A DNA stretch of 34,642 nt from JADJPL01 sp040382095 (GCA_040382095.1 JBEIGB010000033.1:1-34642), one strand, 5' to 3'; positions 7,966-15,702 are shown, counted from the stretch's first letter. Notes: a model not told the origin generated them from the letters alone. Numbers and translations: made by a program.

Positions 7966-10900
7966 ATGTACAGAGAATTCAAAACACTCGACCTGCCTGA
8001 AATAGACCGGGAAACCCTCGCGTTTTGGGAATCCGGCGACATCTTTCAGCGAAGTATCGCAGAACGGGCTGCTGCCCGGAGCTTTGTCTTCTACGAAGGC
8101 CCGCCCTCCGCAAATGGTATGCCCGGTATCCATCACGTCATGGCCAGAACGATCAAAGATATTTTTTGCCGCTACCAGACAATGAAGGGCCATCGCGTCG
8201 AGCGTAAAGGTGGGTGGGATACCCATGGGCTTCCTATTGAACTGAGCGTGGAGAAAGCGCTCGGGATTACCCGCGATGATATCGGCAAAACCATCTCTGT
8301 GGCAGCGTACAACGATCTGTGCCGAAAAACGGTCATGCAGTATAAGGACCGCTGGGACGAGATTACTCGTATCATGGGATATTGGGTGGATCTCGACAAC
8401 CCCTACATTACTTATACGAATGACTACATAGAAACCTGTTGGTGGTTACTTCGTCAACTGTACGATAAGGGCCTTTTGTACAAAGGATATACCATCCAGC
8501 CTTTCTCCCCCGCTGCAGGAACGGGGCTGAGCTCTCATGAGCTTAACCAGCCCGGGGCTTACCAGGATATCTCGGATACCACTGCCATCGCCCAGTTCAG
8601 GATAAAAGGTACCGCAAACGAATATATCCTGGCCTGGACTACGACGCCCTGGACCCTGCCTTCCAACGCAGCGCTTGCCGTTGGGAAGGATATCGTCTAT
8701 GTCAAGGTGCGTACTTTTAACCGATACACCCAGGAGCCTATATCTGTTATCCTGGCCAAAGACCGCATGCCTGCTTACTTCAGCGAATGCCGGCCGGAGC
8801 TGGGACCCGCAGAGGTCAAGCCGGGCAACAAACCCATACCCTATATCGAAATTATCGCCGAAATGAGCGGTGCCGAGCTGGAGGGAACTGAATACGAGCA
8901 GCTCATGCCCTATGTCGTACCGGATGGCCCCGCGTTCAAAGTGCTGATCGGCGATTTTGTTTCGACCGAGGATGGAACGGGGATCGTCCATATCGCACCG
9001 ACTTTTGGTGCCGATGACTTCAGGGTCGGAAGGCAATATGGTATATCGGCCATTCTGGTAAAGGACGAAAACGGCAATCCCGCTCCATTGGTGGACCGCC
9101 AGGGGCGCTTTGTAAAAGAAGTAACCGATTTTGCAGGGCGCTACGTCAAAGACTACGGCCAGGAAGAAGAACGCTCCGTAGATGTGGATATCGTCATCAA
9201 GCTGAAAGAGGAAAACAAGCTCTTCCTTTCTGAAAAATACGTACACCCCTATCCGCACTGCTGGCGGACGGGCCGCCCGGTGCTGTATTATCCACTCGAT
9301 AGCTGGTTTGTACGCGCTTCCGCGCTGAAGGACCGGATGTACGAGCTTAATAAGCAGATCAACTGGAAGCCTGCTGCCACAGGAGAGGGGCGTTTTGGAA
9401 AATGGCTGGAAAACCTGCAGGACTGGAACCTCTCCCGATCCCGTTTTTGGGGAGTGCCGCTCCCGATCTGGCGCAGCAAAGATGCCCGACAGGAAAAATG
9501 TATCGGGTCTGTACAAGAGCTGCAGGGGGAAATTGAAAAAGCTAACGGCCGCCTGAGCCTTGCACAGGCCATCCCCGAAGACCTTCACAGGCCGTTCATA
9601 GACGAGCTGGTGCTGGTAGCCGATGATGGCACGCCATTGTACCGGGAACCCGATTTGATTGATGTCTGGTTCGATTCCGGGGCTATGCCGTATGCCCAGT
9701 GGCACTATCCGTTTGAGAATCAGGAAAGATTCAGGCAAAATTTCCCCGCCGATTTTATCGCCGAAGGAGTTGATCAGACGCGCGGTTGGTTTTATACCCT
9801 ACATGCCATCGCTACCATGGTCTTTGACAGTGTGGCTTTCAAGAACGTTGTTTCCAATGGACTGGTACTCGACAAGAACGGGGTCAAAATGTCAAAACGC
9901 CTGGGAAATGCTGTTGACCCTTTTGATACGATTCATCAGCATGGCGCCGACGCTACCCGCTGGTATATGATTTCAAATGCCCAGCCCTGGGACAACCTGC
10001 GCTTCGACGAAGCGGGGATCGAAGAAGTCAAAAGGAGGTTTTTTGGCACGCTCTTTAATACGTACTCCTTTTTTGCGCTGTATGCGAATATTGATGGGTT
10101 CAAATATGCAGAGGCGGATATCCCTTACGGGAAAAGGCCGGAAATAGACCGATGGATCCTTTCTGCACTCAACTCCCTGGTGCGGGAGGTGGATGCTGAC
10201 CTGGCCGCCTACGAACCTACCGAGGCGACGCGTAAAATGATGTATTTTGTTGATGAGCAGTTGAGCAACTGGTACGTTCGTCTTTGTCGTCGCCGCTTTT
10301 GGAAAGGCGACTATTCGGAAGATAAGGTGGCAGCATTTCAGACTTTATATGAATGCCTTATTACCATGGCTAAGCTGATGGCACCCATTTCCCCGTTCTT
10401 TGCCGATTGGCTGTACCGCAACCTCAACGACGCCACAGGCAAAGCACCGGATGCCTCGGTACATCTCGCCCTTCTCCCCGCCGCTGACGCCTCCCGGACA
10501 GACCACGGCCTGGAGCAGCGCATGGACTATGCGCAGCGGATATCTTCCCTGGTACTTAGCCTGCGCAAAAAAGAGAAAATCCGTGTGCGGCAACCCCTGC
10601 AGAAAATCCTGCTCCCCGTACTCGACCCTGCCTTTATTACACAGATTGACGGGGTCAAAGATTTAATCCTTTCCGAGGTGAACGTCAAGGCCATCGAATA
10701 CGTGACCGATACCACCGGTTTGATCAACAAAAAGGTCAAGCCTAATTTTAAAACCCTGGGTAAGCGCCTGGGAAAAGACATGAAAGCAGCCGCAGACCTC
10801 ATCTCCGCCTGGGGCGAAACGGAAATTCGTCAACTCGAGCTTGCAGGGGGCATTGCGCTGAACATCGGTGAAAACGCCTACCAGACTTCACTGGAGGACT

Positions 10901-11253
10901 ATGAAATCCTTACCGAGGATATTCCCGGATGGCAGGTTGCTTCCGATAACGGCATTACCGTTGCATTGGATACTGCGCTTAGCCCGGAACTGGAAGCAGA
11001 GGGAATGGCCAGGGAGTTGGTGAGCAAAATACAGCATATCCGCAAAGCCAGGGACTTCAATGTAACAGATAAAGTTCATGTCGAGATTGGCAGACATCCC
11101 GAAGTTGCTACTGCAATCCAGTGGTTCGGGGATTATATTCGACAGGAAACCCTCGCACTTTCCCTGTCAGTGACGGATCATACTGCCGAGGGGGCAGATG
11201 AGATCGAATTGATAGAGGGCCTGAGACTGCCCATTCGCGTCTGGCGAGGTTGA
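7966..11253 (+). CDS. ileS: Isoleucyl-tRNA synthetase (IleRS2, eukaryote-like) with GxHH signature
   Basis: A 1095-residue class I aminoacyl-tRNA synthetase that charges tRNA-Ile. The catalytic domain begins with EGPPSANGMPGIHHVMAR; the position of the HxGH signature reads G54-I-H-H57. KMSKR is at 641-645. The editing (CP1) domain lies between, with AWTTTPWTLPSNAAL and DDFRVGRQYG landmarks. An anticodon-binding domain and a long C-terminal extension typical of the IleRS2/eukaryotic type follow, including FNVTDKVHVEIG near the end. Start ATG 7966 gives the expected N-terminal YREFKTLDLPEIDRE. It is transcribed from its own promoter and appears monocistronic: the downstream space is filled by a large palindromic element and a gene on the other strand. 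The GxHH variant is discussed as a finding because it is linked to mupirocin hyper-resistance. Confidence 0.97.
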   Translation: MYREFKTLDLPEIDRETLAFWESGDIFQRSIAERAAARSFVFYEGPPSANGMPGIHHVMARTIKDIFCRYQTMKGHRVERKGGWDTHGLPIELSVEKALGITRDDIGKTISVAAYNDLCRKTVMQYKDRWDEITRIMGYWVDLDNPYITYTNDYIETCWWLLRQLYDKGLLYKGYTIQPFSPAAGTGLSSHELNQPGAYQDISDTTAIAQFRIKGTANEYILAWTTTPWTLPSNAALAVGKDIVYVKVRTFNRYTQEPISVILAKDRMPAYFSECRPELGPAEVKPGNKPIPYIEIIAEMSGAELEGTEYEQLMPYVVPDGPAFKVLIGDFVSTEDGTGIVHIAPTFGADDFRVGRQYGISAILVKDENGNPAPLVDRQGRFVKEVTDFAGRYVKDYGQEEERSVDVDIVIKLKEENKLFLSEKYVHPYPHCWRTGRPVLYYPLDSWFVRASALKDRMYELNKQINWKPAATGEGRFGKWLENLQDWNLSRSRFWGVPLPIWRSKDARQEKCIGSVQELQGEIEKANGRLSLAQAIPEDLHRPFIDELVLVADDGTPLYREPDLIDVWFDSGAMPYAQWHYPFENQERFRQNFPADFIAEGVDQTRGWFYTLHAIATMVFDSVAFKNVVSNGLVLDKNGVKMSKRLGNAVDPFDTIHQHGADATRWYMISNAQPWDNLRFDEAGIEEVKRRFFGTLFNTYSFFALYANIDGFKYAEADIPYGKRPEIDRWILSALNSLVREVDADLAAYEPTEATRKMMYFVDEQLSNWYVRLCRRRFWKGDYSEDKVAAFQTLYECLITMAKLMAPISPFFADWLYRNLNDATGKAPDASVHLALLPAADASRTDHGLEQRMDYAQRISSLVLSLRKKEKIRVRQPLQKILLPVLDPAFITQIDGVKDLILSEVNVKAIEYVTDTTGLINKKVKPNFKTLGKRLGKDMKAAADLISAWGETEIRQLELAGGIALNIGENAYQTSLEDYEILTEDIPGWQVASDNGITVALDTALSPELEAEGMARELVSKIQHIRKARDFNVTDKVHVEIGRHPEVATAIQWFGDYIRQETLALSLSVTDHTAEGADEIELIEGLRLPIRVWRG

Positions 11254-11299
11254 GCTGCCCATGATTGCACCTCCCTTTGCAGGGGGGAGCCTTATAAGT

Positions 11300-11491
11300 A
11301 CTTTGCCGCTTTCGGCGGTAGAATAAAATTTTTTGAAACGCCGGCTTTATTGATTTTGCAAAGCAAAATCAATAAAGCCGGCGTTTCAAAAAAAATGTTC
11401 TTTGGCGGCGAATGCCACCAAAAGATTGTGGGACAGCCGCTTCAAAATTTTCTTTCGCAGCCGAAGGCGGTAAAAGCCCTTTTACACCACC
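11300..11491. repeat. Composite palindromic element D with 31-bp central hairpin
   Basis: The central inverted repeat runs 11329-11393: 31 perfectly paired bases per arm around the three-base loop AAA (11360-11362), with the inner core GATTTTGC / GCAAAATC and outer stem GAAACGCCGGC. It is flanked on the left by a CCG/CGG hairpin (about 11312-11320) and on the right by TTTGGCGGC...GCCACCAAA (11401-11422, one C/A mismatch) and a GCCGAAGGCGG stem. The right end CTTTTACACCACC is at 11479-11491; the left end is degraded. The outer flanks form an approximate inverted repeat of each other, making a nested palindrome of about 190 bases. It lies between ileS and the SCP2 gene, which converge, and could terminate both. 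Confidence 0.8.
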
Positions 11492-11522
11492 TCATTGCAG
11501 GGTCTTGCGACAGCATACGTGC

Positions 11523-11819
11523 TCATGAAAGCATAGACTGTAGCTTCATGGCAACGCCCATATCCCCTTTGATCTTCACTTTTCCGCCCATTACCGCCAT
11601 CATTGGATTGAGACTGCCGCTGCGCAGCTGTTCCAGTGTTTCCACCGTAGTGGTAATCGTACAGTCGGCTTCCCGGTCTTCATTGGAAACACTGGGCGTA
11701 TCCCCGCTCAGGTCAATGAATACGGTCCCTTCATCGAGTACGATTTTCAGGGTTTTGCCAATAGTCGGCATACTTGAAGCCCTGGCTTTGAATTGTTCCA
11801 GAATCGCATCTATTGTCAT
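11523..11819 (-). CDS. SCP2 sterol-binding/lipid-carrier domain protein
   Basis: A 98-residue single-domain protein of the SCP2 family. The pattern is conserved: KTLKIVLDEGTVFIDL, then DCTITTTVETLEQLRSG, then a C-terminal GGKVKIKGDMGVAMKL, the signature of the SCP2 beta sheet and last helix. Proteins of this size are small cytoplasmic hydrophobic-ligand carriers; the ligand is unknown. ATG at 11819. A TATTTTTG element on the same strand lies 18 bases upstream, and AGCGAA/TTCGCT (11844-11857) overlaps it as a possible operator. It is divergent from the Hsp20 gene pair, and the two palindromes at 11894-11941 lie between them. Confidence 0.88.
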   Translation of the reverse strand: MTIDAILEQFKARASSMPTIGKTLKIVLDEGTVFIDLSGDTPSVSNEDREADCTITTTVETLEQLRSGSLNPMMAVMGGKVKIKGDMGVAMKLQSMLS

Positions 11820-11836
11820 AGCTTTGAAATTTTGTC

Positions 11837-11844
11837 CAAAAATA
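11837..11844 (-). promoter_or_regulatory. -7 element (TATTTTTG) of the SCP2 gene promoter
   Basis: On the minus strand this reads TATTTTTG, an exact TAnnTTTG match, 18 bases upstream of the SCP2 ATG. That implies a very short 5' leader. An inverted repeat AGCGAA-TT-TTCGCT (11844-11857) abuts it. No clear -33 box is seen. Confidence 0.45.
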
Positions 11845-11893
11845 GCGAATTTTCGCTAAATATAAATATCGCATACAATTGTGTTTTTATAAA

Positions 11894-11941
11894 AATGCCA
11901 AAATGGCATTATTTTTTACTCAAAAATGCCATTTTGGCATT
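11894..11941. promoter_or_regulatory. Tandem palindromes, candidate activator sites upstream of hsp20
   Basis: Two 17-base palindromes: AATGCCAAAATGGCATT (11894-11910) and its reverse complement form AATGCCATTTTGGCATT (11925-11941). A half-site-like ATGGCATTTTGG lies at about 11966-11977. The centres (about 11902 and 11933) are 31 bases apart, close to three helical turns. Relative to a start site about 12 bases past the GC of the sigma-54-like element, the centres fall near -108 and -77, a normal position for enhancer-binding proteins. They could also act on the divergent SCP2 gene. Confidence 0.6.
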
Positions 11942-11983
11942 TGTTTTACACTGTTTTCCGTCTTTATGGCATTTTGGGTGGAC

Positions 11984-11999
11984 TGGAACATGATTTGCA
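11984..11999 (+). promoter_or_regulatory. Sigma-54-type (-24/-12) promoter of hsp20
   Basis: TGGAACATGATTTGCA has the invariant GG and GC separated by exactly ten bases and TTGCA at the -12 side, matching TGGCACG-N4-TTGCW at most informative positions. The expected start site is near 12010, leaving a leader of about 30 bases before the hsp20 ATG at 12041. The leader contains inverted repeat GTTGAA...TTCAAC (12003-12023), which overlaps the start region. Confidence 0.6.
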
Positions 12000-12040
12000 A
12001 TAGTTGAAATAAATTCATTCAACAATTAAATAAAGCAAAT

Positions 12041-12433
12041 ATGATTCAGGTAGTATTAAAACCAGGTATGTTGAAGATGGGAGCTGTTGGACTTGAAGGA
12101 GTTAAACCAACTTATTCCGAACTGGTGAACCCACATGCAAATATCCAGGCCAATGAGGAAGGCTGGAAGATTCAGGTTGCGGTGCCAGGGTTGGGAAAGG
12201 AGGATGTCCGGCTCGCAATCGAAGGGAACAAACTGACGGTAAAAGGGACGTATCCTGAAAAAGCGGCAGGCGAAATACGCACCTTGCGCAGGGAATTTGG
12301 GCATGGCCAGTTGAGCAGGAGTTTCCTCTTGCCCGAAAATGCAGAATTACAGAGTATTCAGGCAAAATGTGCGGAGGGCATCCTCGAAATCTGGATTCCT
12401 AAGAAAGTCGCCTTGCAGGTACAGGTGGGCTGA
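12041..12433 (+). CDS. Hsp20/alpha-crystallin small heat-shock protein 1
   Basis: A 130-residue small heat-shock protein. The alpha-crystallin domain spans about residues 30-125. It has the first strand GWKIQVAVPGLGKEDVRLAIEG, the middle strand NKLTVKGTYP, the LRREFGHGQLSRSFLLPENA segment and the GILEIWIPKK end that corresponds to the G-x-L motif. The N-terminal arm is short (MIQVVLKPGMLKMGAVG), and the C-terminal I-x-I/V tail is represented only by ALQVQVG. These proteins are ATP-independent holdase chaperones forming oligomers. The next gene is a paralogue 153 bases downstream, and both probably form one stress operon. The upstream region carries a sigma-54-type promoter and two palindromes, an unusual arrangement for a small heat-shock gene. 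Confidence 0.93.
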   Translation: MIQVVLKPGMLKMGAVGLEGVKPTYSELVNPHANIQANEEGWKIQVAVPGLGKEDVRLAIEGNKLTVKGTYPEKAAGEIRTLRREFGHGQLSRSFLLPENAELQSIQAKCAEGILEIWIPKKVALQVQVG

Positions 12434-12506
12434 TACCTTCGCGGCCAGATTTGACAAAAATTTTACATTTTCTGTTTAGAACAAATTGCTTCAAACCTGT
12501 TTAATA

Positions 12507-12590
12507 ATGGTGACAGTTATGGCATCGCAGATCCAGGAAGCTATCACTGGGTTCATGTCCGCAGCTGTTGCCCCAAAACCAAAAAAATGA
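12507..12590 (+). CDS. Candidate 27-residue small protein coupled to hsp20-2
   Basis: A short frame starts at ATG 12507, with a second in-frame ATG at 12519, and ends in TGA at 12588-12590. The TGA overlaps the ATG of the second Hsp20 gene (12587) as ATGA. The peptide has an amphipathic-looking middle (SQIQEAITGFMSAAVA) and ends in PKPKK. The four-base overlap is a common sign of translational coupling in bacteria, so it may be a leader peptide or a real small protein. No homology can be claimed, and the overlap could be chance because the hsp20 start context is A-rich. Confidence 0.4.
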   Translation: MVTVMASQIQEAITGFMSAAVAPKPKK

Positions 12591-13027
12591 AACCAGTAAA
12601 ATATCATTCCACACAAGTGGAGAACCCTTTCGCAGGGTTGGTCAACGAGTTTTTTAACCGCGAGATCGGGTCGTTTTTAGGTGGGGACAGTCTTGTTTCC
12701 CAACCACTGGTAAATATATTGGAAACGGAATCGGGTTATGTGATTGAAATCGCCGCACCCGGGCTCGAGAAAAAGGATTTTAACCTTCAGGTCGAAGGCA
12801 AAACCCTGTTGTTGTCGGCCCAAAAAGAGACGGCACAGGAAGAAGGCAAAGCGGGAAAAATATTGCGCAAAGAATTTAATTTTGCAACTTTTTCGCGCCG
12901 ATTCCGTTTACCAAATGGTACAGTTACTCAAAGTATCGAAGCTGTTTATGAACGTGGGGTGCTGAGTATCTCCATCCCCAAGGCAGCAGAAGTGCTCAAT
13001 AAAGAGCAGATTATCGAAATTCAGTAA
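12587..13027 (+). CDS. Hsp20/alpha-crystallin small heat-shock protein 2
   Basis: A 146-residue small heat-shock protein, the form commonly found in Bacteroidota. An N-terminal arm with PFAGLVNEFFNREIG precedes an alpha-crystallin domain from about residue 40 (VNILETESGYVIEIAAPGLE) to 135. KEFNFATFSRRFRLPNG and GVLSISIPKAAE mark the last strands, and the C-terminus EQIIEIQ carries the I-x-I oligomerisation motif. It is therefore a more complete chaperone than paralogue 1, and the pair may co-assemble. The start overlaps a 27-codon frame (ATGA). A strong intrinsic terminator follows 57 bases after the stop and closes the operon. Confidence 0.95.
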   Translation: MKPVKYHSTQVENPFAGLVNEFFNREIGSFLGGDSLVSQPLVNILETESGYVIEIAAPGLEKKDFNLQVEGKTLLLSAQKETAQEEGKAGKILRKEFNFATFSRRFRLPNGTVTQSIEAVYERGVLSISIPKAAEVLNKEQIIEIQ

Positions 13028-13084
13028 GTGTCTATCGGCGAAAAAAGATTTTAGGTTAGTTAATAGGGTTTTAGGTGTTTTTTG

Positions 13085-13116
13085 AGGTCAGTGCGGATAA
13101 GCACTGACCTTTTTTA
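13085..13116 (+). terminator. Rho-independent terminator of the hsp20 operon
   Basis: Stem AGGTCAGTGC (13085-13094), loop GGATAA, stem GCACTGACCT (13101-13110), then a T run to 13116. The T run overlaps the end of the convergent DUF3109 gene. There is no matching T run on the minus strand. Confidence 0.9.
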
Positions 13117-13686
13117 TTCCCCTGCAGAAGCGGCAGCTTCGAGTTCCGCATACCATGCCGCGCCATATTTCCTGATGAGTGCATCCCTGACGAAACGGTA
13201 AAGGGGCAGGCGTGCTTTTTTTCCAGCGGTGCATGCGGCACTACAGATTTCCCAGCGCTCATAATTAATCGTTTCAAAACCAGCAGCTTCGCGCTTTGTT
13301 CTGATGGGGTAGAGATGGCAGGAAACCGGTTTTCGGAAATGTGTGGCACCGGCAAGAAATGCCTTTTCGATGCCACACTGGGCAGCACCCGTATCATCAT
13401 AGGTCATATAAGCGCATGGTCCTCCCTCGATCAGGGGAGTGACATACTCCTCCTGTTGCGCCTCATAAAGGTATCTACCTTCCTGCTCCAATACCGCCCT
13501 TCCTGCAGGGCTTAAAAAAGGTTTCACTTCGGGGTATATTTTATCCAGTACGTCCAGCTCTTCCCTTTCAAGGGGCGCCCCATAATCGCCCTCCCAGCAA
13601 CAGGCCCCTTTGCAGGCCTGCAGATTGCAAAGAAAGGATTCCTCGATGACCTCATCGCTTACCAAAACATTTCCGATAATATACAT
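13114..13686 (-). CDS. DUF3109 family cysteine-rich protein
   Basis: A 190-residue protein typical of Bacteroidota DUF3109. It has many conserved cysteines: CNLQACKGACCW near the N-terminus, then PCAYM, QCGIE, SCHLYP and ICSAAC. The pattern, which recalls the YkgJ-type zinc/iron-chelating domain, suggests a metal or Fe-S site, but the function is not established. It begins MYIIGNVLVSDEVIEESFLCNLQ with ATG at 13686 and has no signal peptide. It converges with the hsp20 operon; its stop codon falls inside the T run of that operon's terminator. Confidence 0.85.
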   Translation of the reverse strand: MYIIGNVLVSDEVIEESFLCNLQACKGACCWEGDYGAPLEREELDVLDKIYPEVKPFLSPAGRAVLEQEGRYLYEAQQEEYVTPLIEGGPCAYMTYDDTGAAQCGIEKAFLAGATHFRKPVSCHLYPIRTKREAAGFETINYERWEICSAACTAGKKARLPLYRFVRDALIRKYGAAWYAELEAAASAGE

Positions 13687-14031
13687 CCAATTTGCTTTAA
13701 AAGGCTCAATTGCATTTTAACGGGTCAAATTTGCAGAATTTGATGTATTTGTTAAACAAAAAAGGTGCAGATGATATATAATTTGTAGAAAATCTAAGGA
13801 TATTGGGACGTTTAACCCAATTTGAGCAGAAAGCTAATTGCACTGCGGGTATTTGTGGCTCCAAGTCCCCTTTTCTGCAGGCATCCGGCACAAGAAATCC
13901 TGCACTTGCCGCGTTAGGGCTACGGAGTGCGGAACGACTGCTCTGACTCTTGGCAGTAACCCCGGCAGGGGAAGTATCGGATGTATAGAATAACTCCCAG
14001 TCGGTGTGTATATTTTAAAAACAGAATACCA
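13687..14031. other. Intergenic region upstream of citrate synthase
   Basis: 345 bases between divergent genes hold no gene I can support. A possible promoter is TTTG at 13748-13751 with TATATAATTTG at 13775-13785, about 23 bases apart; it would give a leader of roughly 240 bases for citrate synthase. Small hairpins are ATTGGG/CCCAAT (13802-13821) and CCCC-GGCA-GGGG (13960-13971). The frame continuing upstream from citrate synthase to 13981 looks non-coding. No riboswitch was recognised. Confidence 0.35.
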
Positions 14032-15342
14032 ATGGATCCCTTAAAGCAAAAATTTTACGAAAAGGCAAGTATCCTGAGGGCGGAGATCAAGGAATTGCTC
14101 AAAGCACACGGCGATACGAAGGTGGAGGAAGTAACCCTGGGGCAGGTTTATGGCGGGGCCAGGGACATTAAAATGATGGTTTGGGAGCCTTCGGAGCTGG
14201 ATGCCATGGAAGGTATCCGATTCCGTGGGTACACTATCGACCAGTTGAAGGAATTTTTACCTAAGGGGGCAGGCAACCGGGAGCCAATGCCGGAGGGCCT
14301 GTTCTGGCTCCTGTTAACGGGCGAAATCCCCGGAAGGGAAGAGGCAGAATGGGTCTCGGAACAATGGCGCCAGCGTAGCGAAGTGCCCGCACACGTCTTT
14401 CGGGTACTCGACGCACTACCGACGGATACCCATCCCATGACCCAGTTTAGTATCGCGATCAACGCGATGCAATCCGAAAGTATTTTTGCAAGCCGGTACG
14501 ATGAGGGTTTTAGCAAAAACGATTACTGGGATGCGACGTACGAGGATACCATGAACGTGATTGCCAAGCTGCCCCGGGTCGCCGCATACATCTACCGACG
14601 GAGTTTTCATGCCGGAGACCATATCCCGCCAGATCCTTCATTGGATTGGAGCGGCAATTTCGCCCACATGCTCGGCTTCGAGGATTCCTACTTCAAGTCG
14701 CTGATGCGCCTCTACCTGACAATCCATGCAGATCACGAAGGGGGCAACGCTTCGGCGCATACGACCCATGTGGTGGGTTCTACGCTAAGCGATGCCTATC
14801 TTTCCCTGGCAGCAGGGATCAATGCACTCGCAGGCCCCCTGCACGGCCTTGCCAACCAGGAAGTGATCAAATGGATATTCGAAATGGTGGAAGAGCTGGG
14901 CACTACCCGGCCTACGGGTGATCAGATCGCAGATTATGTGAAGAAAACCCTCTCCGAAGGTAAGGTCGTCCCCGGCTATGGCCATGCAGTACTGCGCCGT
15001 CCAGACCCGCGGTTCATCGCCCAGATGAATTTTGCTAAGAAGTATATCGCTTCGGATGATATTGTGGAAATCGTCTGGAAAATATTTGATGTGGTACCCC
15101 CTATCCTTCAAAGCCTCGGTAAGATCAAGAACCCCTGGCCGAATGTGGATGCACATTCGGGTGCATTGCTGGTGCACTATGGGTTGAAGGAATACAGCTA
15201 CTATACCGTCCTCTTTGGCGTGTCCCGCGCACTCGGGGTGCTTTCTGCCCTCTGCTGGTCAAGGGCCCTGGGCTTCCCGCTGGAACGGCCAAAGTCAGTC
15301 ACTACCAGTTGGGTGAAAGATTTTCTATCCGCCCATTCGTGA
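14032..15342 (+). CDS. gltA: Citrate synthase, eukaryotic (mitochondrial-like) type
   Basis: A 436-residue citrate (Si)-synthase that condenses oxaloacetate and acetyl-CoA in the TCA cycle. The three catalytic residues are visible: His in AGPLHGLANQEV (equivalent to pig His274), His in VPGYGHAVLRRPDPR (His320) and Asp in PNVDAHSGALL (Asp375). GPLHGLANQEV and PNVDAHSG are close to the mitochondrial enzyme and unlike the hexameric gltA type of Proteobacteria, so it is probably dimeric and not NADH-regulated (inference from family). Start: the frame opens at 13981, but ATG 14032 (MDPLKQKFYEKASILR) gives the expected N-terminus, and the preceding 17 codons look non-coding. It appears to be a single-gene unit followed by composite element E. 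Confidence 0.95.
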   Translation: MDPLKQKFYEKASILRAEIKELLKAHGDTKVEEVTLGQVYGGARDIKMMVWEPSELDAMEGIRFRGYTIDQLKEFLPKGAGNREPMPEGLFWLLLTGEIPGREEAEWVSEQWRQRSEVPAHVFRVLDALPTDTHPMTQFSIAINAMQSESIFASRYDEGFSKNDYWDATYEDTMNVIAKLPRVAAYIYRRSFHAGDHIPPDPSLDWSGNFAHMLGFEDSYFKSLMRLYLTIHADHEGGNASAHTTHVVGSTLSDAYLSLAAGINALAGPLHGLANQEVIKWIFEMVEELGTTRPTGDQIADYVKKTLSEGKVVPGYGHAVLRRPDPRFIAQMNFAKKYIASDDIVEIVWKIFDVVPPILQSLGKIKNPWPNVDAHSGALLVHYGLKEYSYYTVLFGVSRALGVLSALCWSRALGFPLERPKSVTTSWVKDFLSAHS

Positions 15343-15366
15343 CCCATCTCGCATAGTTGTATAAAT

Positions 15367-15568
15367 GGGTTGTGTAAATAGAATAGGGCTGTCCCAAAAG
15401 TCCTTTGGCGGCGCAAGCCGCCAAAGAATACTTTTTTGAAACGCCGATTTTGTTGATTTTGCGAAGTAAAGTCAACAAAATCGGCGTTTCAAAAATTTAC
15501 TGCTGCCAAAGGCGGTGGAATACTTTTTACACAACCTCAGGACCTGCGGGAGACTTTTACACAACCCC
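15367..15568. repeat. Composite palindromic element E (complete, with extra end)
   Basis: This occupies most of the 360-base gap between citrate synthase and gcvH. Left end GGGTTGTGTAAATAG is at 15367-15381; right ends CTTTTTACACAACC (15523-15536) and a second CTTTTACACAACCCC (15554-15568) follow. Inside are a 10-bp hairpin CTTTGGCGGC-GCAA-GCCGCCAAAG (15403-15426) and the central hairpin 15433-15495 with 30-base arms around the loop GAA. That stem has only two non-Watson-Crick positions (15461/15467 and 15457/15471), and both read as G-U in plus-strand RNA. Its outer stem GAAACGCCG is shared with element D, but the next bases (ATTTTG) differ on both arms. Confidence 0.85.
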
Positions 15569-15596
15569 TTTTTATTCTTCTTTACATGCCGCTGTC

Positions 15597-15639
15597 AAAA
15601 AATATTCTTTGCCCTGTGAAAGGGCAAGGAATATTTTTT
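15597..15639 (+). terminator. Terminator-like hairpin upstream of gcvH
   Basis: An A-rich arm ending in ATTCTTTGCCCT pairs with AGGGCAAGGAAT followed by a long T run (15621-15639), with loop GTGAA and one G-U pair. It lies downstream of element E and 64 bases before gcvH, so it could end transcription coming from citrate synthase. Confidence 0.5.
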
Positions 15640-15702
15640 TATTTTTGGCGGTGTGGTAACGGTCAATCCGCCCGTTGATTAAAAAAGAAAATTTCTGAAA
15701 CA

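Noticed and set aside
8446..9738. 430-codon open frame on the minus strand
   Set aside because: It lies wholly inside ileS, in antisense, has no recognisable domain, and the plus-strand protein is unmistakable.
11350..11859. 169-codon plus-strand frame
   Set aside because: It runs through the palindrome of element D and antisense to the SCP2 gene, with no domain signature.
12434..12560. Separate sigma-54 promoter before hsp20-2
   Set aside because: The near matches do not keep the ten-base GG/GC spacing, so co-transcription from the upstream promoter is simpler.
13687..14031. Structured RNA or riboswitch leading citrate synthase
   Set aside because: Only short isolated hairpins are visible and no known aptamer consensus could be recognised.
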